Of a stretch of 64,000 nt of DNA, positions 17,637 through 25,269 are shown piece after piece. Position numbers and translations under genes: made by a program. Source of the DNA: Actinophytocola sp035634895 (GTDB lineage: Bacteria; Actinomycetota; Actinomycetes; Mycobacteriales; Pseudonocardiaceae); the NCBI RefSeq assembly GCF_035634895.1, contig NZ_DASQCC010000161.1, forward strand, positions 3,376 through 67,375, given 5' to 3'. The notes under the pieces are model-generated. The model did not search any database and was not told the DNA's origin. It was given only the letters and a program-made list of their open reading frames with translations. Every line of letters begins with the position of its first letter. Within the stretch, counting starts at the first letter, position 1.

Positions 17637-18289
17637 GTGGTCTCCTGGCTGGCAGGGGCGTTCGGTGTGGTCACGCCGCCGTAGTTCACCGCGCCGAAGG
17701 CGACGGCGACGACGAGGCAGGTGGCGGAGGCGACACCGGACAACCACGTCCGGCGCCGGCCGTGTCTCGTCGGGGGCGAAGGGGATGCGGCCGGGGTCCG
17801 GCTCGTGGACAGGGTGGTCGCGACCACGGCGAGCAGGAACAGCACCGTCCCGCAGACGATGAACAGGTCCGCCACGTTGTAGCGGATCGGGCCGAGCGGG
17901 ATGAAGTCGACCGCGCCACGCACGCTGCCCGGAGCGGTCACGTAGTGCATCCCGAGGCGGTCGAACAGGTTGCTGATCCAGCCGCCGACCATCAGGCCGC
18001 CGGGCACGAGGACGACCGGCGGCGGCCGGCGGCGGATCAGGACGAACGCCGCCGCGCTCAGCACCCCGAAGTCCATCAGGTCGAGCAGCGCCCCGGTGGT
18101 CGGGTCGGCGTACCACCGGCTGATCGTGTCGCCCACGAAGATGTTGCCGCCGTAGTTGATCTTCGCGAGCGGGGCGTGCCGCCAGGCCCACCACTTGCCG
18201 AGCTGGTCCACCACGATGGCCAGCGCCAGAAGGGCGAACACGGCCCACCGGGCGGGACGGACGGTGCCGGTCGTCGACTCGTAGCTCAT
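17630..18289 (-). CDS. lspA: Signal peptidase II (lipoprotein signal peptidase) family protein
   Basis: A 219-residue membrane protein with four predicted helices in the LspA arrangement plus an additional C-terminal helix. Conserved signatures are VVDQLGKWWA near the N-terminus, GGWISNLFDRL with the first catalytic Asp, and YNVADLFIVCG with the second. LspA cleaves lipoprotein signals before the lipid-modified Cys. The protein is 40-60 residues longer than typical LspA because of a Pro/Ser/Arg-rich linker and a fifth hydrophobic segment (residues about 180-200). Actinomycetes usually have a separate housekeeping lspA, so this may be a paralogue; that cannot be judged from the window. Confidence 0.8.
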   Translation of the reverse strand: MSYESTTGTVRPARWAVFALLALAIVVDQLGKWWAWRHAPLAKINYGGNIFVGDTISRWYADPTTGALLDLMDFGVLSAAAFVLIRRRPPPVVLVPGGLMVGGWISNLFDRLGMHYVTAPGSVRGAVDFIPLGPIRYNVADLFIVCGTVLFLLAVVATTLSTSRTPAASPSPPTRHGRRRTWLSGVASATCLVVAVAFGAVNYGGVTTPNAPASQETTR

Positions 18290-18303
18290 GATCGCAGCCC
18301 CCG

Positions 18304-18332
18304 ACGGTAGCGGTCAGTGTGCCCACTGTCGC
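18304..18332 (-). promoter_or_regulatory. Probable lspA promoter
   Basis: On the minus strand GCGACA (18327-18332), a 17-bp spacer and TACCGT (18304-18309) lie 15-30 bases upstream of the lspA ATG at 18289. The spacing fits a sigma-70-type actinobacterial promoter. The rest of 18290-18550 holds no gene; a 7-bp inverted repeat (GATGGTT...AACCATC) lies near 18350-18390 with no assignable role. Confidence 0.4.
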
Positions 18333-18550
18333 CCAGGGTGACTGATGATGGTTGCGGAATCTTTACGATCGGTAACCATCTGTGTGCCAACGGGCCGAGA
18401 CGCCGGGTTCAGCCACCAGCGGCGATGCCTGTCCATCGTCGACCGCCCGGGTAAGCGCGCAGTAATCGAGGACCGGAACGCCCGGGAACCGCGCCGCACC
18501 GGACGGCCGTTGTGGACGCTGGACCTGCGCGTTCGAGGCGCCGTCCGTCC

Positions 18551-19528
18551 CTACGGGTAGTCCAGTGTGACCTGTTCGGGTAGGACGTCGTGGCGCAGGC
18601 CGCGCCAGGCGGTGTGGCGGAGGCGGTGTTCGGAGGTGAACTGCCGGTACACGACCTGACCGACCAGCCGCGGTTCCACCCAGTGGACACCCCGGCGCCG
18701 GTCCGCCGGTACCTCGTCGTGGAACGGGCTGCTCGTGGTCGCCAGCGGGGTCAGCAGGTCCAGCAGTTCGTCCAGCGCCCGTTCGGAGAACCCCGTGCCC
18801 ACGTCGCCCACGTACCGCAGGCGGCCCTGTGCGTCGTGGGTGCCGAGGAGCAGCCCGCCCACCCGCCCGGAGCGGTTGCCCTTCCCTTGCCGCCACCCGC
18901 CGACCAGCACCTCCTGCGTCTTGATCAGCGGGTGCTTGATCCAGTCCCGGCTGCGGCGACCGGGGTGGTAGCGCGACTCGAGCCGCTTGGCCACCAGGCC
19001 TTCCAGCTCCTGCTCCTCGACCACCGCGAGCAGCTCGTACGGGTCGATGTCGTCGGCGGTGAAGTGGCGCGGGACGGCGATTCGCGGGTTCGCGACCGGG
19101 AGGTCGGCGAGCAGCGCCCGCCGCTCGGTGTACGGGGCGCTCAGCAGGACCTCGTCGCCGAGTGCCAGCAGGTCGAAGACGATGTAGGTGACCGGCGAGG
19201 TGCGCAGCAGGTCCGCGGTGGGCCCGCGCTGGTGACGGAACTGCATGAGGTGGAAGTCCGGGCGGCCCTCGTGACCGAGCACCACCAGCTCGCCGTCCAG
19301 CACGGCGGACCGGCCGGCCAGCGCCTCGGCCAGCGCGCCCTGCAGGTCCGGGTACACGTTGGTGATCTCGTTGCCCGGCCGGCTGGTCAGCCTCGTCGTG
19401 CCGCGTGGGCCGACGCACATGCAACAGCGGAACCCGTCCCACTTCGTCTCGTACGCCCACCCGCCCCCGACCGGCAGCGGTCCCTCGGCCGCCAGCATCG
19501 GCGCCACGGGGGCGGGTGCACCATCCAC
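18551..19528 (-). CDS. ATP-dependent DNA ligase (LigC/LigD-ligase type)
   Basis: A 325-residue ligase. Lys29 in ETKWDGFR is the adenylated residue of motif I; motif III (DGELVVL), motif IIIa (YIVFDLLAL), motif IV (LEGLVAKR) and motif V (WIKHP) follow in order, then an OB-fold with GVGGLLLG and VGDVGTGF. It is the stand-alone ligase module found in bacterial non-homologous end-joining or base-excision repair, without fused polymerase or nuclease domains and without a neighbouring ku gene here. The GTG at 19528 is in frame with an AGGGGG box; the nearby ATG is out of frame. Confidence 0.92.
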   Translation of the reverse strand: MDGAPAPVAPMLAAEGPLPVGGGWAYETKWDGFRCCMCVGPRGTTRLTSRPGNEITNVYPDLQGALAEALAGRSAVLDGELVVLGHEGRPDFHLMQFRHQRGPTADLLRTSPVTYIVFDLLALGDEVLLSAPYTERRALLADLPVANPRIAVPRHFTADDIDPYELLAVVEEQELEGLVAKRLESRYHPGRRSRDWIKHPLIKTQEVLVGGWRQGKGNRSGRVGGLLLGTHDAQGRLRYVGDVGTGFSERALDELLDLLTPLATTSSPFHDEVPADRRRGVHWVEPRLVGQVVYRQFTSEHRLRHTAWRGLRHDVLPEQVTLDYP

Positions 19529-19596
19529 AGTGGACCCCCTCTCACGCGGAGCGTAACCCGGAACTCGCAGGTCAGCGACCGCGTACGCGAGTCGTG

Positions 19597-19634
19597 ATGA
19601 CAGCGACTGACAACCGCGCTATGTTGATGTCAGT
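19597..19634 (+). promoter_or_regulatory. Promoter with a 7-bp-arm inverted repeat upstream of the epimerase gene
   Basis: ATGACA (19597-19602), 17 bp and TATGTT (19620-19625) form a credible promoter. ACTGACA (19606-19612) and TGTCAGT (19628-19634) are perfect inverted arms 15 bp apart that flank the -10, and TGACA is also directly repeated (19598 and 19608). The arrangement suggests repression by a dimeric regulator not encoded next to it. Confidence 0.5.
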
Positions 19635-19659
19635 AACTGCCATCCAAAGGGGTTCACCA

Positions 19660-20574
19660 ATGCATGTGTTCGTCACCGGCGCGTCGGGCTGGATCGGGTC
19701 GGCCGTCGTTCCCGAGCTGACCGGCGCCGGTCACACCGTCACCGGCCTCGCCCGCTCGGACGCCTCCGCGCGGGCACTGACCGCCGCCGGCGCCGAGGCG
19801 GTCCTCGGCACCCTCGACGACCTCGACGTCCTGCGGGACGCCGCCACGGCCGCCGACGGCGTCATCCACCTGGCGTTCAAGCACGACCTGGCGTTCACCG
19901 GCGACTTCGCCGCCGCCGCCGACGCGGACCGTCGCGCCGTCGAGACCATGGGCGACGCGCTCGCGGGGTCCGGCCGCCCGTTCGTCCTCGCGTCCGGCGT
20001 GGTCGGGCTGCTGCCGGGCCGGGTGGCGACGGAGCTGGACGGACTCGACCCGGCGACGGACCTGCCGGGCGGCTTCGCGACCCGCCAGGGCACGGCCCGG
20101 CTCACGCTCGACCTCGCCGCACGCGACGTCCGCTCGTCGGTCATGCGGCTCTCGCCGACCGTGTACGGCGACGGTGACCAGGGCTTCGTCGCGTCCCTCG
20201 TCGGCACCGCCCGCGACAAGGGCGTCTCCGGCTACGTCGGCGACGGCGCCAACCGCTGGCCCGCCGTCCACCGGATCGACGCCGCGCACCTGTTCCGTCT
20301 CGCGCTGGAGCAGGCCGAGGCCGGCTCGGTCCTGCACGCGGTCGGCGACGAGGGCGTCGCGATCCGCGCCATCGCCGAGGTGATCGGCCGGCACCTGGAC
20401 CTGCCGGTGACCTCGATCGCCCCCGACGACGCCGCCGCGCACTTCGGCTGGCTGGCCATGGCCGTCGGCCTCGACAGCCCCGCGTCGAGCACCCTCACCC
20501 GCGAACGGTTCGGCTGGCAGCCGACCCAGCCTGGCCTCCTCGACGACCTCGAGAAGGGCCACTACTTCGCCTGA
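19660..20574 (+). CDS. NAD(P)-dependent epimerase/atypical SDR oxidoreductase
   Basis: A 304-residue extended/atypical SDR. The N-terminal VTGASGWIG nucleotide-binding loop, LARSD at the end of strand 2 and GVIHLAF are clear. The catalytic Tyr-x3-Lys is not obvious: the equivalent region reads GGFATRQGTARLTLDLAA, so activity on the usual sugar substrates is doubtful, as in other members of this 'NAD-dependent epimerase/dehydratase' branch. The ATG at 19660 has AAAGGGG 8 bases upstream. It is a single-gene transcription unit with its own regulated-looking promoter, convergent with the aminotransferase. Confidence 0.85.
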   Translation: MHVFVTGASGWIGSAVVPELTGAGHTVTGLARSDASARALTAAGAEAVLGTLDDLDVLRDAATAADGVIHLAFKHDLAFTGDFAAAADADRRAVETMGDALAGSGRPFVLASGVVGLLPGRVATELDGLDPATDLPGGFATRQGTARLTLDLAARDVRSSVMRLSPTVYGDGDQGFVASLVGTARDKGVSGYVGDGANRWPAVHRIDAAHLFRLALEQAEAGSVLHAVGDEGVAIRAIAEVIGRHLDLPVTSIAPDDAAAHFGWLAMAVGLDSPASSTLTRERFGWQPTQPGLLDDLEKGHYFA

Positions 20575-20581
20575 GGCGAAG
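20565..20581. terminator. Short hairpin between convergent genes
   Basis: CTTCGCC (20565-20571) and GGCGAAG (20575-20581) pair perfectly and the three-base loop is the TGA stop codon of the epimerase gene. The aminotransferase stop lies 9 bases further on the opposite strand, so this may serve both genes. Confidence 0.45.
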
Positions 20582-20589
20582 CACCACCC

Positions 20590-21975
20590 TCAGCGGCGGG
20601 TTCTCGCCAGCTCGTCGTTGATGAGCAACGCCAACCGGTCCAGGCCGGCGTCGATCTGCTCGGCGTTCACCACACTGCACGACAGCCGCAGCGACCGGAT
20701 GCCGTCCGCGTTGCTGGTGCCCGTGTCGTAGAAGTGGTGCATCGGGGTCCACAGCACGCCGTAGTCGCGGGCCGACCGGGTCAGCAACGCGTCGTCCACG
20801 GTGAACGGGACGGTCACCACCACGAAGAAGCCACCCATCGGCACGTTCCAGCCGACCAGGGAGTCGTCACCGAAGCGGGCGGCGAGGCCCTCGACGACCC
20901 TGGTCCGGTTGGCCGCGTAGACCTCCCGTTCCCGTGCGGTGGCACGCACGAGGCTGCAGCCGTGTTCGAGCAGCTTGCCGCCGACGACCGCCTGGGCCAG
21001 GGCCGGGGTGTTCACGGTCAGCATGCTCTTGATCTTGGACAGCTCGTCGGCCAGCAGCCGGACGGTGCCGTCGCCACCCCGGACGGTCTGGTCGGCGACC
21101 ACGTAGCCGACCCGCGCGCCGGGCAGCACCGTCTTCGCGAACGAGCCCAGGTACACCACGCGGCGGCACTCGTCGAGCGCCTTCAGCGTCGGCACGCGGG
21201 AGGCGTCGCCGTGGAACAGTCCGTACGGGTTGTCCTCCAGCAGCAGGAAGTCCTCCTCGCGGGCGAGGGACAGCAGTGCCCGCCGCGTCTGCTCGGACAT
21301 GCTGACGCCGGACGGGTTCGCGAAGTCGGGCATCACGTAGCAGGCGCGCGGCCGCAGCCCGGCCGCGCGGGCGCCCTGGATGCGCGACAGCAGGTCGTCG
21401 AGATCGATGCCGGCCTCGCCGCTCGCCACCGGCAGGACCGGCATGTCGACCAGGCGGGCCGCGCCGGTGAGCCCGACGTAGGTCGGCGACACGGCGAGGA
21501 GCACGTCCCGCGGGCCGGCACGCAGTGCCCGCAGGACCAGGACCATCGCCTCCTGGCAGCCCACGGTGACCACGATGGACTCCGGGTCGGCGACGATCCC
21601 CTCGTCCAGCTCGAGGTTGGCGGCCACCAGCTCGTGCACGATCCCCTTGGTGCGGCCGTACTGGAACAGCGTCCGGCGCACCCGTTCCTCGCTGTACCCC
21701 CGGTCCTCGCGCAGGTGCTGGCTGAACCGCGCGAGGTACCTCGACAGCTCGTCGGTCTCCCAGAACTCCTCGAACGGCCGGCCTGCCGCGAGCGACACGG
21801 CGTCCGGGTAGTGGTTGGCCACCTCGTTGAGGAAGTTCATCGAGTTGAGCGCCGGATCCTCGATCGAGGGGTGCAGGTCCTCGGTGTCGAGGTCGGTGTG
21901 CACCCTCGGCAGCTCCGTCACGGACGCCAGCGCCAGCGGCGGACGATCCTCGGACGACACGTCGGCGATGCTCAT
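20590..21975 (-). CDS. PLP aminotransferase of the phenylglycine (HpgT/PglE) type
   Basis: A 461-residue fold-type I aminotransferase related to aminoadipate/MocR-like transaminases and to the enzymes that make hydroxyphenylglycine. Family landmarks are LNSMNFLNEVANHYPDAVS near the N-terminus, TVGCQEAM, YVMPDFANPSG, LEDNPYG and Lys281 in SFAKTVLPGARVG, which binds PLP. The ATG shares its A with the stop of the FMN oxidase gene (TGATG), a strong sign of joint function. With that oxidase and the hydroxymandelate synthase at 43.2 kb, the expected reaction is 4-hydroxyphenylglyoxylate to L-4-hydroxyphenylglycine. The exact substrate (hydroxylated or plain phenylglyoxylate) is inferred. Confidence 0.78.
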   Translation of the reverse strand: MSIADVSSEDRPPLALASVTELPRVHTDLDTEDLHPSIEDPALNSMNFLNEVANHYPDAVSLAAGRPFEEFWETDELSRYLARFSQHLREDRGYSEERVRRTLFQYGRTKGIVHELVAANLELDEGIVADPESIVVTVGCQEAMVLVLRALRAGPRDVLLAVSPTYVGLTGAARLVDMPVLPVASGEAGIDLDDLLSRIQGARAAGLRPRACYVMPDFANPSGVSMSEQTRRALLSLAREEDFLLLEDNPYGLFHGDASRVPTLKALDECRRVVYLGSFAKTVLPGARVGYVVADQTVRGGDGTVRLLADELSKIKSMLTVNTPALAQAVVGGKLLEHGCSLVRATAREREVYAANRTRVVEGLAARFGDDSLVGWNVPMGGFFVVVTVPFTVDDALLTRSARDYGVLWTPMHHFYDTGTSNADGIRSLRLSCSVVNAEQIDAGLDRLALLINDELARTRR

Positions 21976-23069
21976 CAGGTCCTCACAGTTCGAACGGTGG
22001 ACAACGCCCGCGCCGCGGCGACGTCGGCGCAGCCGGCCAGCGTCATCGCGTCACGGACCTCTTCAGCAAGCAGCGAAAGCACGTGCCCGGCGCCGCGGGC
22101 GCCGTCGGCCGCGAGCCCGTACAGCACGGGCCGGCCGACGAGCACGCCGTGTGCGCCGGACGCCAGCGCGCGGAGGATGTCGGTGCCGCTGCGGACACCG
22201 CTGTCGAGGTACACGTCGGCGCGCCCGGCCATTGCCTCGGCGACGGCGGGCAGCGCGGTGATGCTCGGGACGGCGCCGTCGAGCTGGCGGCCGCCGTGGT
22301 TGGACACGACCACGGCGTCCACACCGGACTCGACGGCGAGCACGGCGTCCCGGTGATCCAGGACTCCCTTGAGCACCAAGGGAAGTGGCGTTCTGCCGCG
22401 CAGCCACTCGATCTCGGCCCAGCCGAGGCCGGGCGCGAACGCCGCCGCGGTGTGCGCGGCGATGGCCGACGAACCGTGCCGGTGGTCGTGTGCCCGGCCC
22501 ACCGAACCCTCGTCGAGGTGGGCGGCGACCACGTCGTCGGGCAGTGCGAAGGAGTTGCGGACGTCCCGCAGCCGCCGGCCCATGACCGGCACGTCGACGG
22601 TCACCATCAGCGCCTCACAGCCCGCGTCCTCGGCACGCCTCACGAGCGACTCCACGAGGCCGCGCGACCGCAGCCAGTAGAGCTGGAACCACAGTGTGGC
22701 ACCGGTCTTCGCGAGGTCCTCGACCGGCACGCTGCTCAGGGTGCTGACGAGGTAGGGCACCCCGGCCGCGGCGGCGGCCGCCGCGGTCGCCAGCTCGCCG
22801 TCGGGATGCAGCAGCCGCTGGTAGGCCATCGGCGCCACGGCGAACGGCAGCGCGGCCGCCGAGCCCAGCAGCCGGGTCGTCGGGTCGGGCGCCTCCGTCC
22901 CGCCGAGCACCCTGGGCACCAACGCGACCGCGTCGAGCGCGGCGCGGTTGGCCGCCAGGGTCGTCTCCGCGCCACTGCCGCCCTCGACGTAGTCCCACAG
23001 CTCCTTCGGCAGCCGCGCCTCGGCCAGCCGAGCGACGTCGGCGACGGTCAGTGGTTCGTCACGGGCCAT
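21975..23069 (-). CDS. hmo: FMN-dependent alpha-hydroxy acid oxidase, probable 4-hydroxymandelate oxidase
   Basis: A 364-residue flavoenzyme of the glycolate/mandelate oxidase family. It has the N-terminal YVEGGSG-x-E motif, APMAYQRL and STLSS in the barrel, the Lys of LVLKGV, and active-site His258 followed by Gly-Gly-Arg in SNHGGRQLD, then DSGVRSGTD and GRPVLYGL for FMN phosphate. It is coupled to the aminotransferase downstream and overlaps the hydrolase upstream by 11 bp. In glycopeptide pathways the same enzyme oxidises 4-hydroxymandelate to 4-hydroxyphenylglyoxylate, and HmaS is encoded 20 kb away in this window, so this assignment is well supported by context. Confidence 0.82.
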   Translation of the reverse strand: MARDEPLTVADVARLAEARLPKELWDYVEGGSGAETTLAANRAALDAVALVPRVLGGTEAPDPTTRLLGSAAALPFAVAPMAYQRLLHPDGELATAAAAAAAGVPYLVSTLSSVPVEDLAKTGATLWFQLYWLRSRGLVESLVRRAEDAGCEALMVTVDVPVMGRRLRDVRNSFALPDDVVAAHLDEGSVGRAHDHRHGSSAIAAHTAAAFAPGLGWAEIEWLRGRTPLPLVLKGVLDHRDAVLAVESGVDAVVVSNHGGRQLDGAVPSITALPAVAEAMAGRADVYLDSGVRSGTDILRALASGAHGVLVGRPVLYGLAADGARGAGHVLSLLAEEVRDAMTLAGCADVAAARALSTVRTVRT

Positions 23070-23979
23070 CGGACACGTTCTTCCGCAGGAACTCGGCGGC
23101 CTGCGCGACGGCACGGCGCGCGTCGTCGAGCACGCCGGACATCGTGAAGAAGCCGTGTGCCATCCCGTCGTAGCGGACCGACTCCACGCGCACGCCGGCC
23201 GCCCGCATCGCTTCGGCGTACAGCTCGCCCTCGTCGCGCAGCGGGTCGTACTCGGCGGTGATCACGAGCGCGGGCGGCAGCCCGGACAGGTCCTCGGCGA
23301 GCAGCGGCGACACCCGGGGGTCGCGGCCGTCCTCGGGGACGGTCAGGTAGTTGCGCCAGTACCAGTCGACGGAGTGGCGGTTGAACATCCACCTGTCGTC
23401 GTTGTCCCGCAACGACTCCGTGTCCGCGTGGTAGCAGGTGTTGGGATAGACCAACAGTTGCGCGGCCAGGTCGCCGCGCTGCTGCGCCACCACGGCCGCG
23501 AGGTTGCCGCCCGCGCTGTCGCCGCCGACCGCGATGCGGTCCGCGCCGAGCGCCCCGGCGTTCTCGGCGACCCAGGACACGGCGGCGAGGCAGTCGTTCA
23601 CCGCGGCCGGGAACGGGTGCTCGGGCGCCCGCCGGTAGCCCGGGGTCACGACCAGGCAGCCCGCGGCGTTCGCGAGTGCCCGGCACACGCCGTCGGAGGT
23701 GTCGATGCCGCCCAGGGTCCAACCGCCGCCGAAGAAGTACACGAGTGTCCCCAGTGGACGGCCGGGGGACGGCCGGTAGACGCGGACCGGCAGCTCGCCG
23801 TCCGGGCCCGGGAACGTGTGGTCGGTGACCTCGAACACCGGCTCGGCATCCCCACCGCCCGCGCGGATGTCGGCGAGGTCGGCCGCACGGGCCTGCGCCA
23901 GGGTCATCTCGTACAGCGGCGTCGCGCCGCGGGCCGCTCGTTCGGCACGCATCGCGGCCACCTGTGGGTCAAGCGGCAC
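23059..23979 (-). CDS. Alpha/beta-hydrolase of the hormone-sensitive lipase family
   Basis: A 306-residue esterase-like protein. The nucleophile is Ser in GDSAGGN, with Asp in EYDPLRDEG and His in GMAHGFF. The oxyanion motif, normally HGGG, reads FGGG here (YFFGGGWTLG), so the His is replaced by Phe. The GTG start at 23979 overlaps the P450 stop by 11 bp, and the stop overlaps the oxidase gene by 11 bp. It therefore belongs to the P450-hydrolase-oxidase-aminotransferase operon. Possible roles are hydrolysis of an ester or thioester intermediate; nothing in the sequence decides this. Confidence 0.85.
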   Translation of the reverse strand: MPLDPQVAAMRAERAARGATPLYEMTLAQARAADLADIRAGGGDAEPVFEVTDHTFPGPDGELPVRVYRPSPGRPLGTLVYFFGGGWTLGGIDTSDGVCRALANAAGCLVVTPGYRRAPEHPFPAAVNDCLAAVSWVAENAGALGADRIAVGGDSAGGNLAAVVAQQRGDLAAQLLVYPNTCYHADTESLRDNDDRWMFNRHSVDWYWRNYLTVPEDGRDPRVSPLLAEDLSGLPPALVITAEYDPLRDEGELYAEAMRAAGVRVESVRYDGMAHGFFTMSGVLDDARRAVAQAAEFLRKNVSDGP

Positions 23980-25195
23980 CGCTGCCTCCGGTCGCGACCG
24001 GGATGACGCTGTGGCCGCGCAGCAGGAAACCGTCGCTGCGGGTCGGTTCGCCGGCCAGCGCGAGGCCGGGGAACCGTTGGAACAGCCGGGGGAACGCGAG
24101 CCGTCCCTCCAGTCTGGACAGTGCGGCGCCGAGGCAGAAGTAGGCGCCGCCGCCGAAGCTCAGGTGGCCGACGTCGGCGCGGTCGGGGTCGAACGCGCCG
24201 GGATCGGTGTGCTTGCGGGGATCCCGGTTCGCGGCGCCGATCAGCACCAGGACGATGCCGCCCTCGGCGATCGGCACGCCGGCGAGCTCGGTGTCCTCGC
24301 CCGCGACACGCGTCAGCAGCTGCACCGGGCTGTCGTAGCGCAGGACCTCCTCGACGCACCGCGACGCGAAGTCCGCGTCGGCCCGCGCCCGGTCGACCAG
24401 CTCCGGGCGCGCGAGCAACGGGATGAGGCCGTTGCCGAGCAGGTTCATGGTCGTCACGAAGCTGGCGTTGAGCAGCACCACGAGGTTCGCGACCAGCTCG
24501 ATGTCGGTGATCCGGTCGCTGCCGGAGTCGATGAGCCCGACGAGCCCGCTGACGATGTCGGTCCCCGGGTTCGCGCGGCGGTCGGCGATCAGCCGCAGGT
24601 AGTACTCGGTCAGCTCCCCCACCGCGTCGTCCGCGGACTGGAGCTTCTCGTCGGACTTGCCGCCGAGGTCGAGGTACCGGTCGATCCGGTGGGCCCGCTC
24701 GCGGAACCACGCGAGGTCGGACTCGGGCAGGTCGAGCAGGAAACCGATGACCTTGGTCGGGAACCGGTAGCCGAACTCGGCGACGAAGTCGACCGGCGCG
24801 CCGTCCGCGCCCAGCTCGGCCATCCCGTCCAGCATGCCGTCGATGGCCGCCAGGAGCTGGCCCTCCAGCCCGGCGATGCGGCGTGGGGTGAAGATCTTGT
24901 TGAACAGCCCGCGCATCCGCCCGTGGTCGGGTTCGAGGCTGAACATCATCGAGCGGGCCAGCGTGGCCAGCACGGGGTGGTCCAGCTTGTCCGCGGGGCC
25001 GATGGTCTTGATGAAGCGTGGGTCGCGCAGCACCTCGTCGACGGCCGAGAACCCGTTCGCCACGGCGGAGTACACGCTCGCGGCCGGGTCGAGCCGCGAC
25101 GCGGTCCCCAACTCGTGCAGCTTCGCGTACCACGGGTTCGGATCGTGCCGGGCCTCCTCTGTGTACAGCCCAGCAACGATCGAATCGGCTTCCAT
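23969..25195 (-). CDS. Cytochrome P450 (first of two)
   Basis: A 408-residue bacterial P450. The heme-binding loop FGGGAYFCLGAALSRLEGR carries Cys354, ExxR is EEVLR, and the C-terminus ends in the usual beta-sheet. The I-helix oxygen-activation motif, usually A-G-x-(D/E)-T-T, reads NASFVTTMNLLGNG, so the acidic residue is replaced by Val. The P450 at 39257 shows the same replacement. The ATG at 25195 is the natural start (AAAGGACG upstream). It heads the four-gene hydroxyphenylglycine-type operon. It might hydroxylate or couple a carrier-bound aromatic amino acid; this is inference. Confidence 0.9.
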   Translation of the reverse strand: MEADSIVAGLYTEEARHDPNPWYAKLHELGTASRLDPAASVYSAVANGFSAVDEVLRDPRFIKTIGPADKLDHPVLATLARSMMFSLEPDHGRMRGLFNKIFTPRRIAGLEGQLLAAIDGMLDGMAELGADGAPVDFVAEFGYRFPTKVIGFLLDLPESDLAWFRERAHRIDRYLDLGGKSDEKLQSADDAVGELTEYYLRLIADRRANPGTDIVSGLVGLIDSGSDRITDIELVANLVVLLNASFVTTMNLLGNGLIPLLARPELVDRARADADFASRCVEEVLRYDSPVQLLTRVAGEDTELAGVPIAEGGIVLVLIGAANRDPRKHTDPGAFDPDRADVGHLSFGGGAYFCLGAALSRLEGRLAFPRLFQRFPGLALAGEPTRSDGFLLRGHSVIPVATGGSGAA

Positions 25196-25269
25196 GGTTC
25201 TATGTCGTCCTTTCGGCGCCGGATGTGAGCGGTCCCGGTGGCGCCTGGCCGCCACCGGGACCTCTTTCC

